The notes: generated by a model not told the origin, from the letters alone. Positions 38,390 to 47,951 are shown, counted from the first letter of the stretch. The stretch: 64,000 nt of DNA from Thalassocella blandensis (GCA_902141825.1 CABFPG010000001.1:682001-746000), one strand, 5' to 3'. Numbers and translations are program-made.

Positions 38390-38785
38390 ATGCACGATCA
38401 ATTAAAAATTGGAATAGATATTCACGGCGTGATCGACGCATATCCAGAACGGTTTAAGAAACTCACAGCCGTATTAGTCGCCGGTGGAGCACAAGTCCAC
38501 ATTGTAACGGGCAGTCGACGAGATAAAAACATCGACATAATGCTGGCCAAACACGAAATTACGTTTACGCATTATTTTTCTATTGTAGACTACCTGGTTA
38601 GCACCGGAAAAGATGTTACCTGGAAAAACGGCAAGCCTTATGCCGATGAAACGGCATGGAATAATGCCAAAAGAGACTACTGTCAATCACAAAATATTGA
38701 TTTAATGATCGATGACTCTGCTATTTACAGGGACACCTTCCATGATATAAGCACTACGTACCTGCACCTCATTAGCAAACTATAA
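38390..38785 (+). CDS. HAD-like hydrolase, small
   Basis: A 131-residue protein of HAD fold. The nucleophile motif reads GIDIHGVID in place of the usual DxDxT/V; a second motif VTGSR (Thr/Ser) lies near residue 40-44, and the acidic motif LMIDDS near 105-110. No cap domain is visible. Close relatives handle small phosphates or nucleotides, but the substrate is unknown. It starts 13 bp after the NrtR-type gene and is certainly cotranscribed with it. Confidence 0.8.
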   Translation: MHDQLKIGIDIHGVIDAYPERFKKLTAVLVAGGAQVHIVTGSRRDKNIDIMLAKHEITFTHYFSIVDYLVSTGKDVTWKNGKPYADETAWNNAKRDYCQSQNIDLMIDDSAIYRDTFHDISTTYLHLISKL

Positions 38786-38829
38786 GCGGGATTTTTGGCA
38801 CAACGTGCCACACAAAAGGAAGTAAAGAC

Positions 38830-39393
38830 ATGAAACAGATTAAGTATTATTCTGAGTCAACATATGTTATCCGGGATTTACTCAGCGCAGATCAGTGCGA
38901 CAGCCTAATCGCAACCAGTGAGCGCCTTGGTTTTATTGACGCCCCTATTACGACAACCTCAGGCCCGCAAATGCGAAAAGACATTCGCAACAACGATCGC
39001 GTTATTCTCGACTCTGCAGAGGAAGCGAACAATCTGTGGCTACTTTGCAAGCCTTTCTTAAAGCCTGAATGGAAGAATAGATTCTTGGTAGGCCTAAACG
39101 AAAGGCTGCGTTTTTATCGTTACGAGGCAGATCAACAGTTTGACTGGCATTACGATGGGTATTATCAAAGAGAAAATGGCGAGCGCTCTCAGTTTACCTT
39201 GATGTTTTATCTAAATGATGATTTTGAAGGCGGCACAACTGACTTTGGAGATTTTTCAGTATCTCCACAAAAAGGCGACGCACTGGCTTTTTACCACCAT
39301 CAAATCCACCGAGGGGCTCCAGTCACTCAAGGGCGCAAGTACGTTGTCAGGACAGATGTAATGTACTCTGCATCCCCAGAAAAAGCCCTATAA
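38830..39393 (+). CDS. 2-oxoglutarate/Fe(II)-dependent oxygenase (prolyl 4-hydroxylase-like)
   Basis: A 187-residue protein with the double-stranded beta-helix iron site: HYD (H-x-D) in FDWHYDGYYQ, then HRGAPV for the distal histidine and the arginine that binds 2-oxoglutarate in KYVVRTDVMY. The layout follows the P4Hc family, which hydroxylates proline or other side chains. There is no signal peptide, so it is cytoplasmic. It sits 44 bp after the HAD-like gene with an AAAGGAAG site, within the NrtR operon. Its substrate, perhaps a protein or RNA-modifying target, is unknown. Confidence 0.9.
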   Translation: MKQIKYYSESTYVIRDLLSADQCDSLIATSERLGFIDAPITTTSGPQMRKDIRNNDRVILDSAEEANNLWLLCKPFLKPEWKNRFLVGLNERLRFYRYEADQQFDWHYDGYYQRENGERSQFTLMFYLNDDFEGGTTDFGDFSVSPQKGDALAFYHHQIHRGAPVTQGRKYVVRTDVMYSASPEKAL

Positions 39394-39411
39394 TGGCTAT
39401 ATTATCAGCTC

Positions 39412-39972
39412 ATGAATATTTCTACTAAAGCCGGTTTGCTTGATTCTTTCAACGCAGGAAAAAAGATTAAGTTTATTTTCTTCTGGGGCCATCGAAACGC
39501 TTCCAATGAAGTTAACAAATCCTGCCTTAGCCAATGGTATGAATCCAGTTTTATCTTCGAAGGCAACCATTATGTTTCTGCCGAGCAGTTTATGATGGCA
39601 TCCAAAGCTAATCTTTTTGGTGACACCTCAGTATTTCGGGAAATAATTTCCACCAATGACCCAGGAAAAGTAAAAGCACTTGGAAGAACAGTGAAAAACT
39701 TTGATCAAAGTGAGTGGGACAAGCAAAAATTTGACATTGTCACTAGAGCTAGTTATTTGAAATTTTCTCAAAACGATGACCTAAAATACTTTTTATTAAA
39801 TACTGGAGATCGAGTTTTGGTGGAGGCCAGCCCTAAGGACAGAATCTGGGGAATTGGTCTTGCACAAGATCACCCTCACTGCACCAACCCAAACTTGTGG
39901 AAAGGTGAAAATCTTCTAGGTTTTGCCCTGATGCAAGCTAGAGAACAATTAAAACAGAACAAGTTCAGCTAA
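39412..39972 (+). CDS. NADAR family protein (YbiA/RibX-like N-glycosidase)
   Basis: A 186-residue NADAR protein. Landmarks are FWGHRNASNEVNKSCLSQWY, YVSAEQFMMASKANLFGD, ALGRTVKNFDQSEWDKQKF and the C-terminal SPKDRIWGIGL, all standard for the family. NADAR proteins cleave N-glycosidic bonds in riboflavin intermediates and remove ADP-ribose from guanine bases. Position in an operon led by an ADP-ribose-sensing regulator fits a role in ADP-ribose or NAD-derivative handling better than one in riboflavin synthesis. It starts 18 bp after the oxygenase stop. Confidence 0.92.
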   Translation: MNISTKAGLLDSFNAGKKIKFIFFWGHRNASNEVNKSCLSQWYESSFIFEGNHYVSAEQFMMASKANLFGDTSVFREIISTNDPGKVKALGRTVKNFDQSEWDKQKFDIVTRASYLKFSQNDDLKYFLLNTGDRVLVEASPKDRIWGIGLAQDHPHCTNPNLWKGENLLGFALMQAREQLKQNKFS

Positions 39973-40043
39973 GAGATAAAAACCGACTATTCCACCAAAA
40001 CTGTTACACATCAATTGCTATTTTAAACTGGTACTTTAAAGCT

Positions 40044-40856
40044 CTATTTTAAAGTGCCACTCTCACGGGCCATTACCTTGTTCTTCCCGAACTCGATGAA
40101 ATGCAATGCGGGTTTATCTTTATGTTGGGATTCAAGCAGAGGCTTTGCCACGTTATATACCGGAATGCCATTGGCCGTTTCTCCGGCTGGCGTTCCGCGA
40201 TGTGCGTGCCCATGAAAGACTACATCCACCGGATGGTGAATAAGGGGATCTTCTAAACGACTGGTACCCAGAAAAGCAAAGATTTCTTCTGGCTCGCCTT
40301 CAACTGTTGCTTTGATTGGAGAGTAATGTAAAAGAGCTATCTTAACCGGTGTTCGTAAACGCGATAAAGCCGTTTCCAGTTTTAATGCCTCATCTATAGC
40401 GACATTTACAAAATGTTTTATAGGTTCTTCACCCCAAGGCCCAAGTGATGCGCGCCCAAACCCACCGGCAAAGCCCTTGACTCCCGCTATTCCAATTCCA
40501 TTAATTTCCACGGCATCACCATCAAGCACTTTAACACCGGCATTACTTAAAATAGCTTTTACCTGGTCCGCTTGGTTGGATTCGTAGTCATGATTACCAA
40601 GCACCGCCACAACAGGAATTTGAACTTCCGCCAACTCGTCGACCAGGGTGTTAGCCTCTTCAGGAAGGCCATAATCGGTAAGATCTCCCGCCAATAATAG
40701 TATATCGGCGCGTTGGTTAGCGTAATTAAACAAGGGACTAAGTAATCCTGCGGAATTTTCTCTGCAGTGTAAGTCACCAACTGCGGCGATTCTGACTACG
40801 CCTTGTTTTCCTGCAGTTAGCTCGGCTGCAGCGAGCTTCACTTGACCGTGCGACAT
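40044..40856 (-). CDS. Calcineurin-like metallophosphoesterase
   Basis: A 270-residue phosphoesterase. The dinuclear metal motifs are all visible: GDLHCRE (D-x-H), LLLAGDLTDYG (GD), VLGNHDYES (GNHD), LLHYSPIK (H) and FHGHAHRG (GH-x-H). There is no signal peptide, so it is cytoplasmic. The frame begins at 40880, but the ATG at 40856 has an AGAGG site five bases upstream. Transcription is convergent with the NADAR gene. Substrate unknown; family members act on nucleotides, nucleic acids or phosphoproteins. Confidence 0.9.
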   Translation of the reverse strand: MSHGQVKLAAAELTAGKQGVVRIAAVGDLHCRENSAGLLSPLFNYANQRADILLLAGDLTDYGLPEEANTLVDELAEVQIPVVAVLGNHDYESNQADQVKAILSNAGVKVLDGDAVEINGIGIAGVKGFAGGFGRASLGPWGEEPIKHFVNVAIDEALKLETALSRLRTPVKIALLHYSPIKATVEGEPEEIFAFLGTSRLEDPLIHHPVDVVFHGHAHRGTPAGETANGIPVYNVAKPLLESQHKDKPALHFIEFGKNKVMARESGTLK

Positions 40857-41189
40857 ACTAACCTCTTGTATATTTTTCATGAATTTTGCTAAAAAATTAT
40901 TTTGGCGCTATGGAAGCTTTTACAAACATATTGTAGAACGGCAAATCATTGCGATGTCACTCATCTACTTCTCAGGAACACACACCCGCAAAGCCCATTC
41001 AATGAGTGGAATTTTCCACCTTGAACTTCGATTTTAAATTTCTTTAATCAAGTAAAAGCAAAAGTTATTCCGGTAAGCTTATAACGCTAATCACCTCCGT
41101 TCACGGATATCAGAAGCTAAGTGTTGTGGCACAGGAGTTGCGTAGTTGATTTCAGCAATAAAAGTATTTTCTTTTTAAGGTCACTTTGT
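40857..41189. other. Divergent promoter region
   Basis: About 330 bp between the metallophosphoesterase and nucleotidyltransferase genes. No reading frame, repeat or palindrome of note was seen. Confidence 0.5.
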
Positions 41190-42002
41190 ATGAGAGAAAT
41201 CGCTACGACAACCCTTAGTCGCAATATATCTGAAGACACACTCGGTTTTTATCAGGAAATTTTACAGGTACTCAATGCAGCATCAGTACCATATTTAGTT
41301 GGTGGCACATTTGCACTGCACCATTATGCAGGTATTGAGCGTCCAACAAAGGACCTTGATTTGTTTATTCATTGGAATGACTACGATGATATCCAGGAAG
41401 CCTTACAAAATGCTGGGTTTAACGTCGAATTAACTTACCCCCACTGGCTTGCTAAAGTTTATCAGGAGGACGATTTTGTCGATTTAATTTTTAGTTCTGG
41501 AAATGGAGTAGCCGTCGTAGACGATCTTTGGTTCGAGCATGCAAAACCCGCTGAGCTCTTCGGCATCGCTACGCGACTCTGCCCTATTGAAGAAACCATA
41601 TGGTCGAAAGCTTTTATCATGGAGCGAGAACGATTCGACGGAGCCGATATTGCCCACCTTATTCTGGCTGGCGGAAAGATGCTGAACTGGGACAGACTAC
41701 TGACTCGCTTTGATGAACATTGGCGGCCCTTGTTAAGTCATCTGATTTTATTTGGTTTTATTTATCCAGCTCATCGCGACATAGTCCCGACCTGGGTAAT
41801 GGGAAAATTACTTTCACGGCTCAACAATGAAGTTTATACCCCCGCAAGTGATAACAACTTATGTGGTGGCACACTTCTCTCTCGAGAACAGTATGTAGAG
41901 GATATCCATAAACACCACTACGAAGATGCTCGAGTAGCCCCGCACGGCAATCTTAGCCAATACGAGGCAGAAAGATGGACAGAAGCAAGTAAGGGAAACT
42001 AA
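41190..42002 (+). CDS. Nucleotidyltransferase family protein
   Basis: A 270-residue protein with a pol-beta-type nucleotidyltransferase domain: LVGGTFALHHYAG followed by RPTKDLDLFIHW gives the GG-x-A and D-x-D metal motif, and VDLIFSSG adds a third acidic position. Relatives with this layout (often annotated as NTP_transf_5/MNT-like) include antitoxin-like and aminoglycoside-modifying enzymes, but nothing here fixes a function. The frame opens with a GTG at 41121; ATG at 41190 with an AAGG site nine bases upstream starts at the family's usual N-terminus. No HEPN partner gene is visible. Confidence 0.85.
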   Translation: MREIATTTLSRNISEDTLGFYQEILQVLNAASVPYLVGGTFALHHYAGIERPTKDLDLFIHWNDYDDIQEALQNAGFNVELTYPHWLAKVYQEDDFVDLIFSSGNGVAVVDDLWFEHAKPAELFGIATRLCPIEETIWSKAFIMERERFDGADIAHLILAGGKMLNWDRLLTRFDEHWRPLLSHLILFGFIYPAHRDIVPTWVMGKLLSRLNNEVYTPASDNNLCGGTLLSREQYVEDIHKHHYEDARVAPHGNLSQYEAERWTEASKGN

Positions 42003-42023
42003 GTGCATCCCCACTAACCAGAT

Positions 42024-42215
42024 TTACTGGCTGCGCATAAATTCCTGCCAGCCACTTAATCGGCTAGTGAAAGCTGTGTGCGCGTTTTGACTTGTGACGG
42101 AAGTGGTTTTGCCAAACAATTGAGCCAACTCAGCCTGAGACATTTCGATTCGGCGAGAAGATGCTCTTTTTACATTGATTTCAGAAGTAAATGGTTGGAA
42201 TACTTTTTGAGCCAT
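42024..42215 (-). CDS. Hypothetical small protein (63 aa)
   Basis: A short minus-strand frame between the nucleotidyltransferase gene and the GH5 terminator. The composition is ordinary (mixed helix, two basic segments: INVKRASSRRIEM), and a purine-rich AAGAGAGA lies about eight to nine bases before the ATG. No family is recognised. Plausible as a gene, but unproven. Confidence 0.45.
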   Translation of the reverse strand: MAQKVFQPFTSEINVKRASSRRIEMSQAELAQLFGKTTSVTSQNAHTAFTSRLSGWQEFMRSQ

Positions 42216-42395
42216 AACTAGATCTCTCTTTATTCTTCGTTAACAAAACTTATTCGGCAACAATGCCCACAAGTTTGAAGTTTCGTAGAATGGGCGCTCA
42301 CCTTAAAACACTAGTGACCGCCTTGAAGATTTAGTTCCGGCTTAGGTCAACGAAGCAATAATGGCGGAATATATAAGCTTCCAACCGCACAAAAT

Positions 42396-42431
42396 AAAAG
42401 CCCTCGCATCGGCAAAATGCGAGGGCTTTTT
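42396..42431 (-). terminator. Rho-independent terminator of the GH5 gene
   Basis: A 14-bp perfect stem (AAAAGCCCTCGCAT / ATGCGAGGGCTTTT) with a 7-nt loop, 46 bp past the GH5 stop codon; the A run at the left end gives the U tract on the leftward transcript. Confidence 0.9.
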
Positions 42432-42476
42432 ATCAGAGTTACACAGCTTACTGGTTTTAAGCTGCGTCAGGGTCAG

Positions 42477-44573
42477 TTACAAACAGCCGCTGTTATATTG
42501 GCCACCTGCATCCCAGTCACAACTACCACTGATACAATCAGCTAAATTGTTGTTAAAACTATCGGTTCCGTGGTCATAGATTTTAAACCAGCCACCGTCA
42601 TCCCAAACGGAAGAAGGCATTGTTTTATGTCTCGCAACATCGTGCCAGAACATCTGGTACCACAGGCGAACATTGTTACACTGCATAGCAGAATAACGAC
42701 TTCCCCACCCGGTTCCCCATTCGCCAATATAGACCGGCATACCGCCACCCACAGAGTTGGCCCAATTACTCATTACGTCCATCGGATTGACCAAATCATA
42801 ATTGGTCCAAACATCGGCATAATCCCCTTGGTTGTCACCGTTAAATGACCAGGGATTGTAATGATGGAAAGTGGACATTACATATTGATCTGCACCACCC
42901 CCAACATCGTTCAAGTGCGGCCACACCTCAGCCATTTCAGCATAACCAAACCACTGGTTTCCACCAATAATAACTATACGCTGCGAGTCAACTGCGCGAA
43001 TTTTATTGTAGGCCTTACCTGTCATATTGCGCAGGTCCGCAGCTGGCATTGGCGATTTGGCACTATCGTCGCGGTGAGGTTCGTTAAGAATCTCAAATAA
43101 CAAACGGTGACTTCGGTTACGATAAATGTCTGCAATATCCTGCCATAGACGCTCCAATACCCACCATCGAGAATACGTTTTAAGTTCACGCTCATGATGC
43201 GCATTCAGCACGACATACATACCTGGCAACGACAAAGAGTAGTCAATAATTTGCGTGATCTCGTGTAACCGAGGGTGATTGCGGTTCACGTCTCCTACGT
43301 TAGGGTCATTCACCAGGCGATCGCCCCCAACAAGATCGGTCCACGTCACGGGGATACGTACTGTTCTAAATCCTTTCGCGTAGTATGCATCTATTTTGCC
43401 TTTTGCTTCAGCAAAGCTTCTTGGGTGCTGTGTATTTTCAAACATTTGTCCCAGATTAAAACCTTTGCCCATTTCCTGAGCCGCTTTACTGGCGGAAATT
43501 GCGCCACTGGAAGAGCTGGATGAAGAACTCGAAGAACTTGAGGAGGAGCTGGAAGAAGAACTACTGGAAGAGCTGCTACCACCGTTGGCAGAGATACGGA
43601 ACCAGTTTAAATTCCAGCCGCCTGTTGATGTAATTATCCCGACAGAATAATTTCCTGCATCAAGATAAATACTTTGCGAAATAGTCGTCCAGTTTTGCCA
43701 GCCACCCGTACTTTGCACATCGATTTCACCCAGATATATAGCGCCAGCATTTAAATCCATCCCAATTTTTGCTGCACCATTGAGCGATGCAATGCGGTAT
43801 TCCACCGTGTAGTTTCCAGACGTCGGTATATTTAGATCATGATAGGACATCCAGTCCCCTGCATCGACATAGCCGACATTCATACCGCCGCCCGCATCGG
43901 ACGTTGCTTCAGTGCTGACGCCCTGCATGGAGTGATAATTTTCAGCTTCACGAAAATAGACTTCGCTGACAATCAGACTACCGTAGTAACACGCTTTTGC
44001 TATTCCCACCACAGGGTCACCAAAACTTGCATTTCCACAACTCACACTTTCCGAAGCGGTTAAATAATTGAATGCACCATTAGCGCCGTATGCGACTTGA
44101 CGAGTTCCACTAAAATTACATACCTGCCCTTCGTTGGCGCAGTGAGTAAATCCACTCGGCCCGACATTGCCCGAGGTACCTGAGGAACTACTGGAGCTTG
44201 AAGAACTGGAGCTTGAAGAACTGCTGCTTGAGGAACTCGATGAGCTGGAACTGCTCGAACTTGAAGAAGAGCTGGATGAAGAACTACCTGTGCTACCGTC
44301 GCACCCACCTAAATCTGTCCAGGCAGTACTTGCTGCCCAACCCACGCCGGGTTCATATGCGCCGCCAAGATTACACCAGCCGGCAACGTCACATCGAAAT
44401 GCCTTACCAACATTCTGTACTACACCACCCTGAGTGGCTTGGCCTACTGCAAAATTTGGCACACCACTGCAGTTATATGCCATGCTGTGTGCGGAGATTA
44501 AGGAAAATAGAGATAGCGTAAAAGTGGAACGGAAACCGCTGAGAGCACCGAGTCTCTCGATCATTTTTTTCAT
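42477..44573 (-). CDS. Secreted GH5 glycoside hydrolase (endoglucanase type) with carbohydrate-binding modules
   Basis: A 698-residue multidomain secreted enzyme. In order: signal peptide (to about residue 32); a CBM5/12-like module (33-91) matching the one in the protease at the window start; a polyserine linker; a 60-residue cysteine-containing module of unknown class (GFTHCANEG onward); a CBM6 module (about 205-330, with AENYHSMQGV and GYVDAGDWMSY); a second polyserine linker; and the GH5 catalytic domain (357-698). The acid/base is E498 in LNEPH and the nucleophile E618 in VYIGEWGT. The domain most resembles GH5 endo-beta-glucanases (cellulases), though mannanase or xylanase specificity cannot be excluded. 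Single gene with its own terminator. Confidence 0.93.
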   Translation of the reverse strand: MKKMIERLGALSGFRSTFTLSLFSLISAHSMAYNCSGVPNFAVGQATQGGVVQNVGKAFRCDVAGWCNLGGAYEPGVGWAASTAWTDLGGCDGSTGSSSSSSSSSSSSSSSSSSSSSSSSSSSSSSSSSSSGTSGNVGPSGFTHCANEGQVCNFSGTRQVAYGANGAFNYLTASESVSCGNASFGDPVVGIAKACYYGSLIVSEVYFREAENYHSMQGVSTEATSDAGGGMNVGYVDAGDWMSYHDLNIPTSGNYTVEYRIASLNGAAKIGMDLNAGAIYLGEIDVQSTGGWQNWTTISQSIYLDAGNYSVGIITSTGGWNLNWFRISANGGSSSSSSSSSSSSSSSSSSSSSSSSGAISASKAAQEMGKGFNLGQMFENTQHPRSFAEAKGKIDAYYAKGFRTVRIPVTWTDLVGGDRLVNDPNVGDVNRNHPRLHEITQIIDYSLSLPGMYVVLNAHHERELKTYSRWWVLERLWQDIADIYRNRSHRLLFEILNEPHRDDSAKSPMPAADLRNMTGKAYNKIRAVDSQRIVIIGGNQWFGYAEMAEVWPHLNDVGGGADQYVMSTFHHYNPWSFNGDNQGDYADVWTNYDLVNPMDVMSNWANSVGGGMPVYIGEWGTGWGSRYSAMQCNNVRLWYQMFWHDVARHKTMPSSVWDDGGWFKIYDHGTDSFNNNLADCISGSCDWDAGGQYNSGCL

Positions 44574-44929
44574 GTTATCACCTTGATGTGTGGGGATTTT
44601 TAGTCATGTTTTAATCGCAGGTGAATGCGTAATGGTGATCTTCGCCACCATGCCATCCTGAAATGGCTTGGCCGATCATACATGAAACCACCTTTTGGCA
44701 GGTAATAACTTTTCCCGTTTTACAGAAAATCCTCTTTTCTTTGAGTATAATACAACCCAATAATTACTTGAATCAGCCCCCTCCAACACTCCATTCCAGC
44801 GGATTGACGCCTGGCACATACTCCAATATTTTTGGTATTAACTCTAAGCTTTAGATCAGTGTTAGATTTTACAGACGGCAACGCGCCGCATTTCACAATG
44901 CCGTGACGAGCTTACCCGGGACAGAATGA
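44574..44929. other. Intergenic region upstream of the GH5 gene
   Basis: About 355 bp holding the GH5 promoter. No operator, repeat or further gene was recognised. Confidence 0.5.
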
Positions 44930-46045
44930 TTAGTTCATATGAAATGTACGAACGCAATTGCGCCCGCTTTTTTTCGCACGATAGAGCGCCTGGTCTGCCT
45001 GCTCCACCAAACGAATTGGCTTATCACCAAGTTTCGGGAGAATATTTGCCAGCCCGATACTGATAGTCACTTTAAAACGGTGCTCTCCATTTTCCACTCG
45101 GCGTGATGCAATGCACTTCCTGATGTTTTCGGCTAGCTTTTCTGCTTCATGAATGGGCGTCCCGCTTATCAACACCGCGAACTCTTCACCGCCAAAACGG
45201 CAGCTGATATCGGTTTTTCGCTTTAAGCATTCTTTCAAAGAATCCGCCACCATTTTTAAACATTCATCACCGCTGACATGACCATAGGTATCATTCACAT
45301 GCTTAAAGTGATCAACGTCCATCATCATCAAGGTAATTCCAATATTATTACGCACACTGGAATCCCAAATCATGTCATACAAGGAGTTGAAATAGCCGCG
45401 ATTATAAATTCCGGTTAAGGCATCTGTACGGCTTAAAGTTTCAAGTTCTTTTTTCTGCCGCTCCAGTTGCTCTTCAATGGCAAACGTTCGCATGTATTCA
45501 ATATTGGTGCGCCTGGCCAGCGCGCATAAATAGCCAAGATAGAGGGCCATTAACCAGCCTAACGCTCGTGTACCATCTAAATAAAAATTCACTGCAATCG
45601 TGGGTAGCAATAAGATGACCGGGAATACAATCGCCATAAATAAATTCGGCGAGAGTGACGAAATTCCCCCACTGGATATGCCAGCTGCAGTCAATAGAGT
45701 AGCCGCATAGGCTGGTGTGAAATCCGGATGATAGGTTACCAACACAAACAAAGTACTTAAAATCATCGCATGCGACATGGAACAGGCTTTAAAAATTGCC
45801 ATCCACAAAACTGGAGAGCGCTCATAAAATCTGTCTGCTAATTTCAAATGCGTGAAACGTATCAAACTGACGCACACTGAAGCGATAGATATCCCCCAAC
45901 TCATTGCAGGGTGGGATTCAAACAAACCAAAGGGGTAAAGAATAACGGGGAATATTGCACAATAGACAAATAAAGCGAATGTGCTGCGCGACAGCAAATC
46001 CATATCAATTCGTTTTTGAATATCGTGATACTGCGATTTCGGCAT
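44930..46045 (-). CDS. Membrane-bound diguanylate cyclase (GGDEF)
   Basis: A 371-residue protein with about six membrane helices (residues 20-180) as sensor and a C-terminal GGDEF domain (about 200-370). The active site reads GGEEF (285-289). An inhibitory I-site RKTD (276-279) lies five residues before it, so c-di-GMP feedback is expected. The domain opens with the usual SRTDALTGIYNRGYF. It should raise c-di-GMP in response to an unknown signal. A single gene, not linked to an obvious effector. Confidence 0.93.
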   Translation of the reverse strand: MPKSQYHDIQKRIDMDLLSRSTFALFVYCAIFPVILYPFGLFESHPAMSWGISIASVCVSLIRFTHLKLADRFYERSPVLWMAIFKACSMSHAMILSTLFVLVTYHPDFTPAYAATLLTAAGISSGGISSLSPNLFMAIVFPVILLLPTIAVNFYLDGTRALGWLMALYLGYLCALARRTNIEYMRTFAIEEQLERQKKELETLSRTDALTGIYNRGYFNSLYDMIWDSSVRNNIGITLMMMDVDHFKHVNDTYGHVSGDECLKMVADSLKECLKRKTDISCRFGGEEFAVLISGTPIHEAEKLAENIRKCIASRRVENGEHRFKVTISIGLANILPKLGDKPIRLVEQADQALYRAKKSGRNCVRTFHMN

Positions 46046-46255
46046 ATAACTGTTCGCCAGCTTTTAACTAATACTTATGACTTTAATCTTAATAAACGTC
46101 ACAATGTTTCACATACATTGTCTGAGTATAGTTAACAGAACAGAAAGTGGTGAACATAAAATGAGAATAAGCGCATTTATCCCGCTATGATTCGATCAAA
46201 AGGTTACCGCCACATGCAACTAAAATCCCTGGTGCTTGTACCTACCTTTAAGCAA

Positions 46256-47722
46256 TCAATACAGCGCGGCAATTAAAGAGGTAAATTGATTCAACATGGT
46301 TTTCATCAAGCCAGTTTTCATTTTTTCTACAGATACCGAATTTGCAAACTCCACATCAAACTCCCGCACGATTCTTTCACAAAACTCCTGGTCGTTCACT
46401 TCAATATTAGCTTCATAATTTCGATATAAGCTTCGATAATCCAGATTGGTAGAACCAAGAATAACAACATCATCAATAATCAACACTTTGGAATGATCGA
46501 ACGCCCCCTTACTTTGCGCACACGCGACACCACAATCGTTTAACTCTCTAATCACCAATTGATGTGTATTATCTACCAAAACAGAATCGCTTTTCCCCGG
46601 CACCAATACCTTAATATCCAAGCCCAATTTACATTTTGCCATGAGTGTATCCCGCATAGTTTGTGTCGGAATCATGTAGGGCATCCAGATATAAATCCGC
46701 TGCTTGGCGGCCATTAACAAGGTAGTAAGATACTGATCATATGCATGTGTTCGCGATACCGGATCAGAGAAAATAATTCGCGCTGGAATACCAGATGCAG
46801 TCTTTTGTGGTTGATCCTCGTGAGAGTGATCATCCAGATCTAGATGGGAACTCGTTTGCGACGGTAGTGGAGAGGGCTGAGGTGGTGAGGGCTGTGAAGA
46901 GACTAAAGGAAAAATATCCCCATCACTCACCTGCGTCACAGGAAGTTCTTGTTCTGTATTTTTCAGCCAAAGGTCAGCAAATACCGCTTCCAGTTGTTGC
47001 ACGACCGGACCATGAAATTTTAATGTTGTATTTCGCGCGAAGTTCTTGTTGGGACTCAACACTTCATCACGTAAATTGTGCGCGCCAATAAATGCCATAT
47101 CCTCATCAATAATCACAATTTTAGAATGTAACCGTTTCTCTACAAATAAAATGGATTTGAGTAGCGATTGACGAAAGATCGAAAAATTAAACGGGTAGAC
47201 AGCTAGTTTCTGTTGAATCGCTTTGGAGGGCGTCAATATACCAGAACCAACTCGGTCGATTAATAGACACACCTGCACACCTCGTTCGTGCGCCTTAGTT
47301 AAACTTCGTAAAAGCTCTTCACTTACCTGGCCAGAGAAAATATAGGTTGTGATCCAAACGCGCGTTGTTGCATTGTCAATGCAGTTTATTAGCTCGGGGA
47401 TAAAAGCATCGTCGCGGTAAAGTTCGTAATCATGCAGATAAAAATATGGCAGAAATCCGTGATCTCGTGCGATGCAGTTCATCAAGTGATTTTGGCATTC
47501 GGGCTTGTGTTCATGAGCAGCTTTTAGTTTATCGAAATGGCGATCCTCGCCTCGCGCCTGATTGCGAATAACCGTTAGCAGAAAAAATAAGGCTCCCAAA
47601 ATGGGAATCCACCAAATGCCGATAAACCATCCAAGACTGGTAATACGTAAATAAGGCGACGCCAATAAGAACAAGGTTGAAATAATAGACAGTACGATAG
47701 AAATAATCGCCAACCAAAACAT
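46256..47722 (-). CDS. cls: Cardiolipin synthase (phospholipase D superfamily)
   Basis: A 488-residue membrane enzyme joining two phosphatidylglycerols to cardiolipin. Two N-terminal helices (residues 2-22 and 32-50) are followed by two HKD motifs, LHSKIVIIDEDMAFIG and FDHSKVLIIDDVVILGS, each followed by the expected asparagine-containing strand (HNL and TNLD). A proline/serine-rich insert of about 40 residues (around 280-320) separates the two halves and is longer than in E. coli ClsA. Single gene. Confidence 0.93.
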   Translation of the reverse strand: MFWLAIISIVLSIISTLFLLASPYLRITSLGWFIGIWWIPILGALFFLLTVIRNQARGEDRHFDKLKAAHEHKPECQNHLMNCIARDHGFLPYFYLHDYELYRDDAFIPELINCIDNATTRVWITTYIFSGQVSEELLRSLTKAHERGVQVCLLIDRVGSGILTPSKAIQQKLAVYPFNFSIFRQSLLKSILFVEKRLHSKIVIIDEDMAFIGAHNLRDEVLSPNKNFARNTTLKFHGPVVQQLEAVFADLWLKNTEQELPVTQVSDGDIFPLVSSQPSPPQPSPLPSQTSSHLDLDDHSHEDQPQKTASGIPARIIFSDPVSRTHAYDQYLTTLLMAAKQRIYIWMPYMIPTQTMRDTLMAKCKLGLDIKVLVPGKSDSVLVDNTHQLVIRELNDCGVACAQSKGAFDHSKVLIIDDVVILGSTNLDYRSLYRNYEANIEVNDQEFCERIVREFDVEFANSVSVEKMKTGLMKTMLNQFTSLIAALY

Positions 47723-47884
47723 AGCTTACCCTCAATCAATTCCAATTTAATCTGGCTTATTCAAAAAACTGCGAGGGAATCCTATCAGAATACAAGGCGC
47801 CATGCTCAGGCAAAATGCGTCACTTTCCCAGTAAAACAGGGAGGGTCATAACGCAGCGGAAAGATCAACAGTGCAAGAGTTACC

Positions 47885-47917
47885 ATAAAAAAAGGGGCTT
47901 ACCCGCGTAAGCCCCTT
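47885..47917 (-). terminator. Rho-independent terminator of the GH87 gene
   Basis: An 11-bp perfect stem (AAGGGGCTTAC / GTAAGCCCCTT) with a 4-nt loop; eight or more A on the left give the U tract for the leftward transcript. It is 35 bp past the GH87 stop. Confidence 0.92.
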
Positions 47918-47951
47918 AACCTACCTCTACTACAAGAAATGCTTTTACATT

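Noticed and set aside
41190-42215. HEPN/MNT-type toxin-antitoxin pair formed by the nucleotidyltransferase and the 63-residue protein
   Set aside because: The two are on opposite strands, and the small protein lacks a HEPN R-x4-6-H motif.
44167-44433. Plus-strand frame rich in Glu and Leu
   Set aside because: Antisense of the polyserine linker of the GH5 gene; same reason applies to a similar frame at 44198-44521.
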